The notes under the pieces were generated by a model. The model was not told where the DNA came from. It made no database searches and was given only the letters and a program-made list of their open reading frames with translations. DNA of 64,000 nt from CAYWPG01 sp964460035 (lineage in GTDB: Bacteria; Pseudomonadota; Gammaproteobacteria; Nitrococcales; AK92): contig CAYWPG010000018.1 in NCBI GenBank assembly GCA_964460035.1, positions 1 through 64,000 on the forward strand. The letters run 5' to 3'. Below, one piece after another: positions 8,536 through 17,888 of the stretch (positions within the stretch are counted from its first letter, which is position 1; each line of letters starts with the position of its first letter). The position numbers were made by a program, and so were the translations under genes.

Positions 8536-8569
8536 CCTTGGATCAAGCGCTGCTGCGCTTGATCCAAGG
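8536..8569. repeat. perfect 15-bp inverted repeat, four-base loop
   Basis: CCTTGGATCAAGCGC (8536-8550) and its exact complement (8555-8569) flank TGCT. It lies 107-140 bases beyond the typA stop on the minus strand and has no U-tract, so it may stabilise or process the typA 3' end rather than terminate it. Confidence 0.7.
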
Positions 8570-8675
8570 GCTGTACGGTTCTCTGCCGCCCCTCGAGCGG
8601 ACCCGCGAAAGCGGCTGTCGAGTCACCACCGTCCGATGGGCTCAGGGCCGCTGCAGGGGGGGGCTTGCAACAGGC

Positions 8676-10493
<1,818 letters not shown>

Positions 10494-10619
10494 GGGTGAT
10501 ATCCGAAATAAGGCTGTCAGAAGGCTCATCGTGGCCAGCGCGGTCGCTGCTGCCGCGCGGCGGCCGGACGAGTGCCGCCGCGTCGACTTGGCCCGTGCAG
10601 ATTACTGCGCCGTGGCGCG

Positions 10620-11858
10620 TCAGGAAACCCGTGCGCGCGGGCGCTGGCCGTTGCGGTAGCCGGGCTTGCCGGAGCGCCCAGCCGGTCTAGCGCGGCTGGG
10701 CTGGGGACGCGGCTCGGGGCGCCGCGGTTCGAGGCCTTCTATTACGCTACGCTCCAGACGGCGGCCCGTCAGGCGTTCGATGCGGCGTAGCTTGATCCAA
10801 TCATCCGGTCCGACCAGCGAGATGGCAATCCCTGAGCTGCCGCCGCGCCCGGTGCGGCCGATGCGGTGAATGTAATCTTCCGCTGCGGTAGGCAGATCAT
10901 AGTTCACCACATGGCTCAGGCCCTTAATGTCCAGCCCGCGAGCCGCTACATCCGTCGCCACCAGCACCTTGATCTGACGGCGGCGCAACGCCTCCACCGT
11001 GCGACGGCGGTGGTACTGGCTCATATCGCCATGCAGCGCGGCGCACTGGTGTCCCTGATCGCGCAAATCCTGAGCCAGCTCATCCGCCGCGCGCTTGGTC
11101 GCCGTGAATACAATAGCTTGCCCGATCTGACCGCTTTCAAGAATGGCCGATAGTAGCAAATCCTTATGCGTGCGGTTATCGGCCTGGTGTACGTGCTGCG
11201 TAATCGCCGCGTGCCGCACCTGCACACCGGCGATCTGCACGCGTGCCGGCTCGCGCATGATGCGGCTGGCAATTCGTGCGGTATTGCCTTCTAACGTGGC
11301 CGAGAACAGCAAAGTCTGACGGCTGGCCGGCGTGGCGGCGGCAATCGCTTCGACCGCCTCCACGAACCCCATGTCCAGCATGCGGTCGGCTTCGTCAAGT
11401 ATCATCAGCTCCAGCCGCGAGAAATCGACCCGGCCGCGCTCCATATGGTCCATTAGCCGTCCGGGCGTCGCGACCAGCAAATCCAGCGGCGCTCGCAGCA
11501 GCCGTTGCTGCGGCGGATAAGGTTCGCCGCCGACGATGGCGCCCGAGCGCAAGCGCGTAAACCGCCCCAGATCGCGGATGGCGCCCGTGACCTGAAAGGC
11601 GAGCTCGCGAGTGGGGGTCAGTACCAGTACTCGCGGGCCGTACCCTCGCGTAGCGGCGGGGGTGAGCAGGCGTTGCAACGCCGGCAGGACGAAAGCAGCG
11701 GTCTTGCCGGTGCCCGTTTGTGCGGAGGCCATCAGGTCGCGACCGCTGAGCGCGATGGGAATCGCTTCCCGTTGGATGTCGCTGGGGCGCTGGAATCCGG
11801 CTGCATCAATCGCACGGAGAAGACATTCGTCGAGTCGGAAATCGTCAAAAGACACCAT
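10620..11858 (-). CDS. DEAD-box RNA helicase, RhlE/SrmB-like
   Basis: A 412-residue ATP-dependent RNA helicase. The Q motif lies near residues 23-30, Walker A AQTGTGKT at 46-53, PTREL near 82, DEAD at 155-158, SAT near 186 and HRIGRTGR in the second RecA domain. A basic Arg/Pro tail of about 45 residues ends the protein, as in RhlE-type helicases involved in ribosome assembly and RNA turnover. The start has GAGG six bases upstream. The gene is preceded by a long, structured leader. Confidence 0.93.
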   Translation of the reverse strand: MVSFDDFRLDECLLRAIDAAGFQRPSDIQREAIPIALSGRDLMASAQTGTGKTAAFVLPALQRLLTPAATRGYGPRVLVLTPTRELAFQVTGAIRDLGRFTRLRSGAIVGGEPYPPQQRLLRAPLDLLVATPGRLMDHMERGRVDFSRLELMILDEADRMLDMGFVEAVEAIAAATPASRQTLLFSATLEGNTARIASRIMREPARVQIAGVQVRHAAITQHVHQADNRTHKDLLLSAILESGQIGQAIVFTATKRAADELAQDLRDQGHQCAALHGDMSQYHRRRTVEALRRRQIKVLVATDVAARGLDIKGLSHVVNYDLPTAAEDYIHRIGRTGRGGSSGIAISLVGPDDWIKLRRIERLTGRRLERSVIEGLEPRRPEPRPQPSRARPAGRSGKPGYRNGQRPRARVS

Positions 11859-12080
11859 AAGAATCCTCGGCCGCGTTCAGCGGCTACTAAGTAGTGCATG
11901 GGCGTGCCGAGGAGCTGCAGGGCTGCAATTCCCTCACGGGGCTGAACCCCGGTTCCTGTGGACTCGGGCACGAGACTGCATGGGCAGTCTGGGGGACGCC
12001 GCCAACCAGGGAACCGTGGTCCTGAACACGAGGGAAGGTTAGAGACGTGAACTCGCCTTAGGCGCAAGGTGCGCACTATA
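11859..12080 (-). promoter_or_regulatory. promoter and ~210-nt structured leader of the helicase gene
   Basis: On the minus strand TATAGT (12075-12080) is a near-consensus -10; the -35 is poor. Initiation near 12068 would leave about 210 untranslated bases. Stems include 11973-11979 with 11984-11990 (AGACTGC/GCAGTCT) and GGGG/CCCC around 11938-11950. No open frame fills the stretch. Cold-inducible helicase and csp messages are known for such leaders; this comparison is inference. Confidence 0.45.
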
Positions 12081-12280
12081 CGGAACCGACAGCCGGAATA
12101 CTAGTGCCTGGTCGACTCGCTGGGCTGCCGCGCCATCATGCCTTGGCAAGGACTGCGCGCATGTTAACGCCGGGGCGCGATGATCGGCGCGTCTCCGTCT
12201 CCCAAGCGGAATGGCCGCCCTTTGCTGGCGGCATGAATGTTAAAGGCAAGCGTGCGGCATTCCCCGGTTAGGCAGTGCCG

Positions 12281-12311
12281 TTGCGCGTCCATGGCCGAGC
12301 TCTGATATGCT
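12281..12311 (+). promoter_or_regulatory. candidate ttcA promoter
   Basis: TTGCGC (12281-12286) and TATGCT (12306-12311) with a 19-base spacer; the -10 is preceded by TGA. Transcription would begin about 30 bases before the ttcA start. Confidence 0.35.
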
Positions 12312-12346
12312 GTGCGCCCGCTCGGAAAAGCTGGCGTGTGTAGGCT

Positions 12347-13249
12347 ATGAACCTGAAGAACCTGGAGAAGCGTCTAACTTATCTGACGGCGAATGCGATC
12401 AAGGATTATCGCATGATCGAGCATGGCGATCGGATCATGGTTTGCCTGTCCGGTGGGAAGGACTCCTATACGCTGCTCGAGATGCTTCGCCTGCTGCAGG
12501 CCAGAGCACCGGTTCGATTCGAGTTGATCGCCGTCAACCTGGATCAGAAGCAGCCTGAGTTTCCTGCCCATGTTTTGCCGGAGTATCTCGAGTCGATAGG
12601 CGTGCAATACCGTATCCTGGAACAGGATACCTACAGCGTGGTCAAGCGTGTTTTGCCTGAAGGCAAAACGATGTGTTCGCTGTGCTCGCGGCTACGCCGA
12701 GGGGCTCTCTACGCGGCGGCGACGGAAATGGGTATTACCAAAATCGCGCTGGGACACCATCGGGACGATATTCTCGCCACCCTTTTTCTGAACATGTTTT
12801 ACGGTGCCAAGCTCGCCGCCATGCCGCCGAAGCTGCGCAGCAACGATGGCAGGCACGTGGTGATTCGTCCGCTTGCTTACGTGCCCGAGAGTTACACCGA
12901 GCGCTATGCGCAATTGAAGGGCTTCCCCATTATTCCCTGCAACCTATGCGGCTCCCAGGAGAATCTCAAACGCAAGCGCGTGGGCGAGATGCTCAAAGCA
13001 TGGGACAGGGAGGACCCGAAGCGGCTGACCAACGTATTCCGGGCTCTGCAGAACGTAAACCCCTCTCACCTGGCAGATCGTAATCTGTTCGATTTTGAAG
13101 GCCTCGTCGGTGCGTTCACTCCCGAGGGGGCCGATGATCCGCTTGCCCTGATAGAGCAGCCTAATCTGATTCATGACGCCGCGGAGAGCGACGCTTCGCT
13201 AGAGCAGATCCCCATCAGCTGGGCGCCGGATCGGATTCGCCGAAATTAG
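12347..13249 (+). CDS. ttcA: tRNA 2-thiocytidine(32) synthetase TtcA
   Basis: A 300-residue PP-loop enzyme that thiolates C32 of certain tRNAs, using ATP and a [4Fe-4S] cluster. The PP-loop SGGKDS is at 35-40. The conserved Cys pairs are C110/C113 (CSLC) and C198/C201 (CNLC), and GHHRDD near 136-141 is typical of the family. The length is normal. It stands alone between the helicase leader and the EPS locus. Confidence 0.96.
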   Translation: MNLKNLEKRLTYLTANAIKDYRMIEHGDRIMVCLSGGKDSYTLLEMLRLLQARAPVRFELIAVNLDQKQPEFPAHVLPEYLESIGVQYRILEQDTYSVVKRVLPEGKTMCSLCSRLRRGALYAAATEMGITKIALGHHRDDILATLFLNMFYGAKLAAMPPKLRSNDGRHVVIRPLAYVPESYTERYAQLKGFPIIPCNLCGSQENLKRKRVGEMLKAWDREDPKRLTNVFRALQNVNPSHLADRNLFDFEGLVGAFTPEGADDPLALIEQPNLIHDAAESDASLEQIPISWAPDRIRRN

Positions 13250-13292
13250 GCTAGATAGCACACCGGTTCCGCTTGTTGGGGGCTGTGTTATG

Positions 13293-13336
13293 CTACTACA
13301 ATTGGCATGTTTTCGCGGACATGCCTTTTGTAGTAG
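13293..13336. repeat. long imperfect palindrome between ttcA and the EPS locus
   Basis: CTACTACAA (13293-13301) pairs with TTGTAGTAG (13328-13336), and GGCATGT (13304-13310) with ACATGCC (13319-13325). One two-base mismatch interrupts the arm and the loop has eight bases. It lies 44 bases after ttcA and about 205 before the first EPS gene. No U-tract follows on either strand, so an operator, attenuator or RNA-processing site is as likely as a terminator. Confidence 0.75.
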
Positions 13337-13540
13337 TAAGAAGAAATGAAGCAATCGGGCGCTTTCCTTAGTAATCGCTTTTACTGGGGATAACGTCGGT
13401 GATGCTTGTGCTGGGTGCGACAGCGCTCATGGGGGGATCTTGCATGGCTCACGGACGATGCGGGAGCGTTGCGTGCTCGTGCGCAGAATTGCTGGCGCGT
13501 CACTGATTAATCGTGCAACCGGGCAGGAGCTCAGAAGCAT

Positions 13541-15088
13541 ATGAGCGTGGTTGAGGAGCCGGCGCGCGAGGTTTCTGCGGCCAAGGCTGATGAACGGCTG
13601 CGCGCAGCCGAACCCCCTCCCATCACCAGGCCCGCCGGCCACAAGGGCGCTGAAGGGGCAAACGCTAGACTGCGAGTACCATGGGTGTCGCACCTTGGGC
13701 CCAGGCTGGGTGCATTGGAGCGCTCCGCTCCCCTGGCGGTCTTATTCAAATCTGTTATCGATCCGCTTGCGGTTGCCGGTACCCTGTTCGGGCTGGCTTA
13801 TCTTATCGAAGGCGAAGTCTCGGGATTCGTCTTCTGCATAGGCGTAATCGCCTTTCTGCTTGCAGGCTACCTGCTTGACGGCACCCAGTTGTTCTTGCGC
13901 GGAAAATCCGTACGAGAGGATCTCTTCGGTCTTGCTCTCGGGTGGGGGGCTCTGATAGCGGCCGCCGTCGCAGTCGCGCAGATCTCCGGGTTCGCAGCCT
14001 TGGTGCAGGGTTCCTTGATCATGTGGTGGGCGGTGGTGACGCCCGTCGTTCTGGTCGCCCTGCACGCGGGAGTGTATGTCATCGTAGGGCGTCCGGCGAG
14101 CAGCGCGCAGCGCCCTCAGCCAACGGTCATTATCGGCGCAACGCAGTCCGGCAGAGCGCTGGCAGCGGCAATGCGGCAGCAGCCACTGTTGCGGTTGAAG
14201 TTTCTCGGCTTCTTCGATGACCGCCCGGCACAGCGTACCGGTGTTGCCGAGACCGAGATACTCGGGCGCCTGAAAGATGTTGCGGCTTATGTATCCGAAC
14301 ATGGCGTGCGCTCGATCTATATCACATTGCCGATGACCTCCCAGCCCCGCATTCTGGCGCTTCTCGATGCGCTGCGCGATACCACGGCCTCGATCTACTT
14401 TGTGCCCGACATGTTCGTGTTCGATCTGATACAGGCACGCTTCGATCATGTGGGCGGTATTCCGGTGATGTCGGTGTGCGATTCGCCATTCGAGGGGTTC
14501 AATGGCTTGGTAAAGCGCGCCTCGGACATCGTCCTGGCAACTGTGATTCTCGCGATGATATGGCCGGTTCTGCTGGCAATCGCTATTGCCGTGAAAGTGA
14601 CTTCGCCCGGTCCGGTCATCTTCAAGCAGCGGCGCTACGGCTTGGATGGAAAGGAAATCCTGGTATACAAGTTCCGCAGTATGACTGTAATGGAAGATGG
14701 CGAAAACGTGCGACAAGCTGTGCGTGGCGACCAACGCCTTACGCCTATCGGGGGATTTTTGCGTCGAACATCGCTGGATGAGCTGCCGCAGTTCATCAAC
14801 GTATTGCAGGGACGGATGAGTGTCGTCGGTCCGCGCCCCCATGCCAGCGCTCACAACGAGCAGTACCGTAAGCTGATCAAAGGGTATATGGTGCGGCACA
14901 AAGTGCGTCCAGGAATCACCGGGTGGGCTCAGGTCAACGGCTTTCGTGGAGAGACCGACACCCTGGATAAGATGGTCCGGCGGGTGGAGTACGATCTGGA
15001 TTATTTGCGGAACTGGTCTTTGTGGCTGGATCTTAAGATCGTTTTGCGCACAGTTACGACCATCCTGGGCGATCGCGCGGCTTATTGA
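13541..15088 (+). CDS. undecaprenyl-phosphate sugar phosphotransferase (WcaJ/EPS-initiating type)
   Basis: A 515-residue initiating enzyme. It has four or five membrane helices at about 66-190, a nucleotide-binding-like domain at about 195-310, and a re-entrant helix near 330 followed by the bacterial sugar-transferase domain. Seen are SPGPVIFKQRRYGLDGK, FRSM, SLDELPQ, VGPRPH and RPGITGWAQVNG. It transfers a hexose-1-phosphate, probably glucose, to undecaprenyl phosphate at the inner membrane, the first step of EPS repeat synthesis. AGGAG lies about eight bases before the ATG. The sugar is inferred from family resemblance. Confidence 0.93.
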   Translation: MSVVEEPAREVSAAKADERLRAAEPPPITRPAGHKGAEGANARLRVPWVSHLGPRLGALERSAPLAVLFKSVIDPLAVAGTLFGLAYLIEGEVSGFVFCIGVIAFLLAGYLLDGTQLFLRGKSVREDLFGLALGWGALIAAAVAVAQISGFAALVQGSLIMWWAVVTPVVLVALHAGVYVIVGRPASSAQRPQPTVIIGATQSGRALAAAMRQQPLLRLKFLGFFDDRPAQRTGVAETEILGRLKDVAAYVSEHGVRSIYITLPMTSQPRILALLDALRDTTASIYFVPDMFVFDLIQARFDHVGGIPVMSVCDSPFEGFNGLVKRASDIVLATVILAMIWPVLLAIAIAVKVTSPGPVIFKQRRYGLDGKEILVYKFRSMTVMEDGENVRQAVRGDQRLTPIGGFLRRTSLDELPQFINVLQGRMSVVGPRPHASAHNEQYRKLIKGYMVRHKVRPGITGWAQVNGFRGETDTLDKMVRRVEYDLDYLRNWSLWLDLKIVLRTVTTILGDRAAY

Positions 15089-15396
15089 TCTTTCTGCAAG
15101 AAGTCAGTCAGGTGTCGCCGGCTCTATATATATAAGTTTTTGATTATTTTATTCAGCGGCTTTTGGTTGGTTTCTCCGCCTTTCTATAGGTCAGGCCAAG
15201 CAAGCGAATTGGCTGATTTGGCCGCTTGTGTCGGTCGCGTAGATTGCAAGTTAGTCTGAACGGGCCATTGCCGAGTTTTCAGGATGGGACGATGATCCAC
15301 ACCCATGGCTGAGACCCGCGTGGAGTCAGGTACAGGCGGTGCTCTGTGGCCTCTACCAATGTTGTTTACCTGGAACGTAAATTTGGGGGGATCGCT
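15089..15396. promoter_or_regulatory. AT-rich upstream region of the VPLPA-CTERM gene
   Basis: Just over 300 bases with no convincing gene. An unusually AT-rich stretch (15123-15152, TATATATA followed by T-rich sequence) stands out and may mark a promoter or UP-like element. I found no sigma-54 pair here, although PEP-CTERM genes in some species use one. Confidence 0.4.
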
Positions 15397-15933
15397 ATGA
15401 GAACCATGCTGAAAGGCCTGATGTCAGCGCTGCTGCTGGTTGTGGCTCCGGCTTCGATGGCTGCTACTGTGGCGGACGAGATCGTCCTGGGGAATGGCGA
15501 TATGGCCATTTTCAGCAGCACGCCGTTTGCTGCCGATGACCTGACCGTCTGGGTGCCCATCCACTTCACCAGCGATGGTGGTGGCTTTAGCGTGTCGACT
15601 GCCAGCTCTGTGCCGGTGAATATGGCTTCGATGACGCTCTACACCTCCGACAGCACCTACTCCGGCACCTTCACCGAGGTTGCCAGCGGTGCTTTCGTCG
15701 AGACCTCGACGGTTGGCGGTGTTACCTACTTCCAGTGGGCGCTCAACACCTTCCTGACCCAGGGCTACTACATTCTGCAGCTGGTCGGCACGGGCGCTGG
15801 TAGCGTTCATGGCACCATCAGCGCAGTGCCGCTGCCGGGCGCTGCCGTGCTCTTTGGCACCGCGCTGCTTGGCGCTGGAGTCGTGCGTCGGCGCAAGGCT
15901 GCCGCTCGCCAGCTCGAGGCGGTGGCTGCCTGA
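15397..15933 (+). CDS. VPLPA-CTERM (PEP-CTERM class) sorted surface protein
   Basis: A 178-residue exported protein. The signal peptide ends near residue 22 (ASMA-A). The mature part is Ser/Thr/Gly-rich, lacks Cys and looks all-beta. VPLPG at 144-148 opens the C-terminal sorting signal, followed by a hydrophobic helix (149-163) and RRRK (164-167). This is the exosortase recognition tripartite signal, and the exosortase encoded at 35,430 has the matching class features. Oddly, eleven more residues follow the basic cluster. The ATG at 15397 is preceded by GGGGGGAT; an upstream start would spoil the signal peptide. A terminator follows immediately. Confidence 0.88.
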   Translation: MRTMLKGLMSALLLVVAPASMAATVADEIVLGNGDMAIFSSTPFAADDLTVWVPIHFTSDGGGFSVSTASSVPVNMASMTLYTSDSTYSGTFTEVASGAFVETSTVGGVTYFQWALNTFLTQGYYILQLVGTGAGSVHGTISAVPLPGAAVLFGTALLGAGVVRRRKAAARQLEAVAA

Positions 15934-15954
15934 TACTGCAAGACGGCACGAATC

Positions 15955-15980
15955 AAGGGGGCTTTGCGCCCCCTTTTCTT
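15955..15980 (+). terminator. Rho-independent terminator after the VPLPA-CTERM gene
   Basis: GGGGGC (15957-15962) pairs with GCCCCC (15968-15973) over a five-base loop, followed by TTTTCTT. It insulates the surface-protein gene from the downstream export genes. Confidence 0.85.
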
Positions 15981-16025
15981 GTTGGTGGCGTTTTTCTAAC
16001 CGGTGTTGGTCTGTGTCGTATTCCT

Positions 16026-16583
16026 ATGAATAAATCACCTGCGCTGATTTTCGTGCTGGCTGTTATCTCTCTATTGCTGCCTCTAGCCTCGGTGGCTGAC
16101 GAGGCCTACCGGCTGCGAGCCGGAGACCGGGTGTTAGTGAGCGTTTGGCGAGAAGATGCGCTGGCTCGTGAGGTGCAGGTGTTGCCGGATGGCAGTATCA
16201 CGTTTCCGCTCGCGGGTCGTGTAGTCGTTGCCGGTTCAGGGGTAACCGAAGCTGAGCAAGCCATTGCCGAGCGTTTGCGCCGTTACATGGCCGATCCCGT
16301 CGTGTCGGTCAGCGTTACAGCGATCGAAGGCAACACGGTCTATGTGCTCGGGCAGGTTGAACGCCCGGGGCCTATCGTTATGGCTGCCCCGATGACCGTC
16401 CTGCAAGCGTTGAGCATTGCGGGCGGAGTGACGCCATTTGCCAAGGGCAACAGTATCCAAGTGCTTCGCGACGCTCCGCAAGGGCGCAGAGTCATTCGCG
16501 TGCGCTACAACGACTTGGTTCGAGGGCAAGGCTTGGATACCAACGTCAAGCTACAGCCTGGGGACACCATTCTCGTCCCCTAG
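16026..16583 (+). CDS. polysaccharide export protein (Wza/EpsE family, short)
   Basis: A 185-residue periplasmic/outer-membrane export protein. After a signal peptide (about 1-24) comes the polysaccharide export domain (YRLRAGDRVLVSVWRE), then a SLBB domain (VYVLGQVERPG). It would form the periplasmic or outer-membrane part of the EPS channel. Unlike Wza there is no lipobox Cys, and it is half Wza's length, so a separate outer-membrane pore is needed; the beta-barrel encoded next door is a candidate. No clear Shine-Dalgarno precedes the ATG. Confidence 0.9.
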   Translation: MNKSPALIFVLAVISLLLPLASVADEAYRLRAGDRVLVSVWREDALAREVQVLPDGSITFPLAGRVVVAGSGVTEAEQAIAERLRRYMADPVVSVSVTAIEGNTVYVLGQVERPGPIVMAAPMTVLQALSIAGGVTPFAKGNSIQVLRDAPQGRRVIRVRYNDLVRGQGLDTNVKLQPGDTILVP

Positions 16584-16685
16584 CCTCGGTTAGGGGCTCC
16601 TCGTGGCAGGTTGGGGCGATGTAAGCAATGACAGGCGTGGCGGCTCAGGCGTGACAAGCCGGGGCCGGTTCGCAAGGAGTTTCGA

Positions 16686-17870
16686 TTGGCGGTTCTGACG
16701 AAGCTCCGTTACGGACTGTTACCGCTGCTTGCAGGGTGGTCCGCAGCCGGAGTATGCGATAGCTGGCAGCACGTGATCTCTGTGCCTGTCGGTGCAGAGT
16801 ATCACTCCAATCCGCGTATGGTCGCTGACGACGCTGAGGGAGTCTGGCGAGGCTGGAGCAATCCGCGCTCAACGATTATGTGGAGCGACGGCAGGAATAG
16901 CGCGCAGGCTTCGCTTTCGGTGTTCATCGAGCGCTCGACGGATCCCGAGCGCAGCCAAGACCGCGAAGACCCGGCCGCGTCCCTGCGGGTGGGGCGGCGA
17001 ACGGAGACGGGGGCATATGGCCTGAGCGCGTCCTATGCGCAAAGAGCCACCCGCAGTACCGCGATTTCTCCCATTACGATTGTCATAGAGGATCCTGATT
17101 CAGGCGCGGGAGACCCCACGGACCCCATAGTCATCGATGGCTATGAGCTTCTGGAGATCGAGGGGACGCGGACGTCGCGCTCTGTGGGGGCCGATTGGTC
17201 CGCTGCGCTGTCCGAGCGCTTCCGGCTGGATGCCCAGCTGCGGTATAGCGACACGACCTACGACATAGACCGTTTCACGGACCACTGGCAGGTTGGCGCC
17301 GGATCGACCCTGAACTGGCGTCTGAGTCCTCGTACCGATCTCGCCCTGGATGTCTCGGCGGTCAACTATCGGCGGGACGACGTCGACGAGTCGACCCAGC
17401 AGTACTCAGGGCAGTTGGTTTGGAACCGCCGGCTTACCGAGAGGCTGTCAGGCCGCTTGCGCATAGGCGGATATTGGCGCTCGGAAGAAGAGGGGGATGC
17501 GCAGGGCGGGCTGGGCGGTGCAAGTCTGAATTACCGTTTGAGCGGACGGACCCATTTATGGGCAACCGCTGGGCGCGACACCCGTGTGAACGTGCTCGGA
17601 GGGTTGACTGAACGGGATAGTGCAAGCGCCGGAGTATCTCTGGCGCTTAGCGCGGCTACAGCCGCGAGCGTTACAGGTGGTTGGAGCCGAACGCGAGCTG
17701 ACCGATGGCGCACCGATGCGTATGCGAGCGCTTCTCTTTCCTGGCGATTGGATGCTCACTGGAGCGCCAGCCTGAGTTATAGGCGAAATAGAATCGACGG
17801 CGCGGAAATTGAACCGGCTTCGGCTAACATCGTCAACTTAATGTTAGTCTATGCGCAAGTACCCCGGTGA
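16686..17870 (+). CDS. outer-membrane beta-barrel protein of the EPS/exosortase locus
   Basis: A 394-residue protein with a TTG start supported by AAGGAG six bases upstream. It has a short signal peptide (about 1-24), then repeated amphipathic strands with alternating aromatic and polar residues and many Arg/Asp/Tyr turns, typical of a porin-like barrel. Similar barrels accompany XrtA-type EPS loci and are thought to be the secretion pore, as in Pseudomonas AlgE-like systems. No catalytic motif is visible. Function is inferred from position between the export and chain-length genes. Confidence 0.75.
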   Translation: MAVLTKLRYGLLPLLAGWSAAGVCDSWQHVISVPVGAEYHSNPRMVADDAEGVWRGWSNPRSTIMWSDGRNSAQASLSVFIERSTDPERSQDREDPAASLRVGRRTETGAYGLSASYAQRATRSTAISPITIVIEDPDSGAGDPTDPIVIDGYELLEIEGTRTSRSVGADWSAALSERFRLDAQLRYSDTTYDIDRFTDHWQVGAGSTLNWRLSPRTDLALDVSAVNYRRDDVDESTQQYSGQLVWNRRLTERLSGRLRIGGYWRSEEEGDAQGGLGGASLNYRLSGRTHLWATAGRDTRVNVLGGLTERDSASAGVSLALSAATAASVTGGWSRTRADRWRTDAYASASLSWRLDAHWSASLSYRRNRIDGAEIEPASANIVNLMLVYAQVPR

Positions 17871-17888
17871 GCACAAGAAAGCGCTGCG

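Larger units (their letters stand above)
8081..8675. other. intergenic region with a minus-strand terminator and a long hairpin
   Basis: About 600 bases between the TonB receptor and typA. It holds a minus-strand terminator (8114-8139), a doubtful small minus-strand frame (8212-8427) and a 15-bp perfect hairpin (8536-8569). I see nothing else coding. Confidence 0.5.

Noticed and set aside
13742..14899. 385-codon frame opposite the initiating sugar transferase
   Set aside because: Fully antisense to a gene with clear motifs; composition is typical of a GC-rich shadow frame.
15089..15396. Sigma-54 promoter for the VPLPA-CTERM gene
   Set aside because: Candidates such as TTGGCTGATTTGGC have the wrong GG-to-GC spacing.
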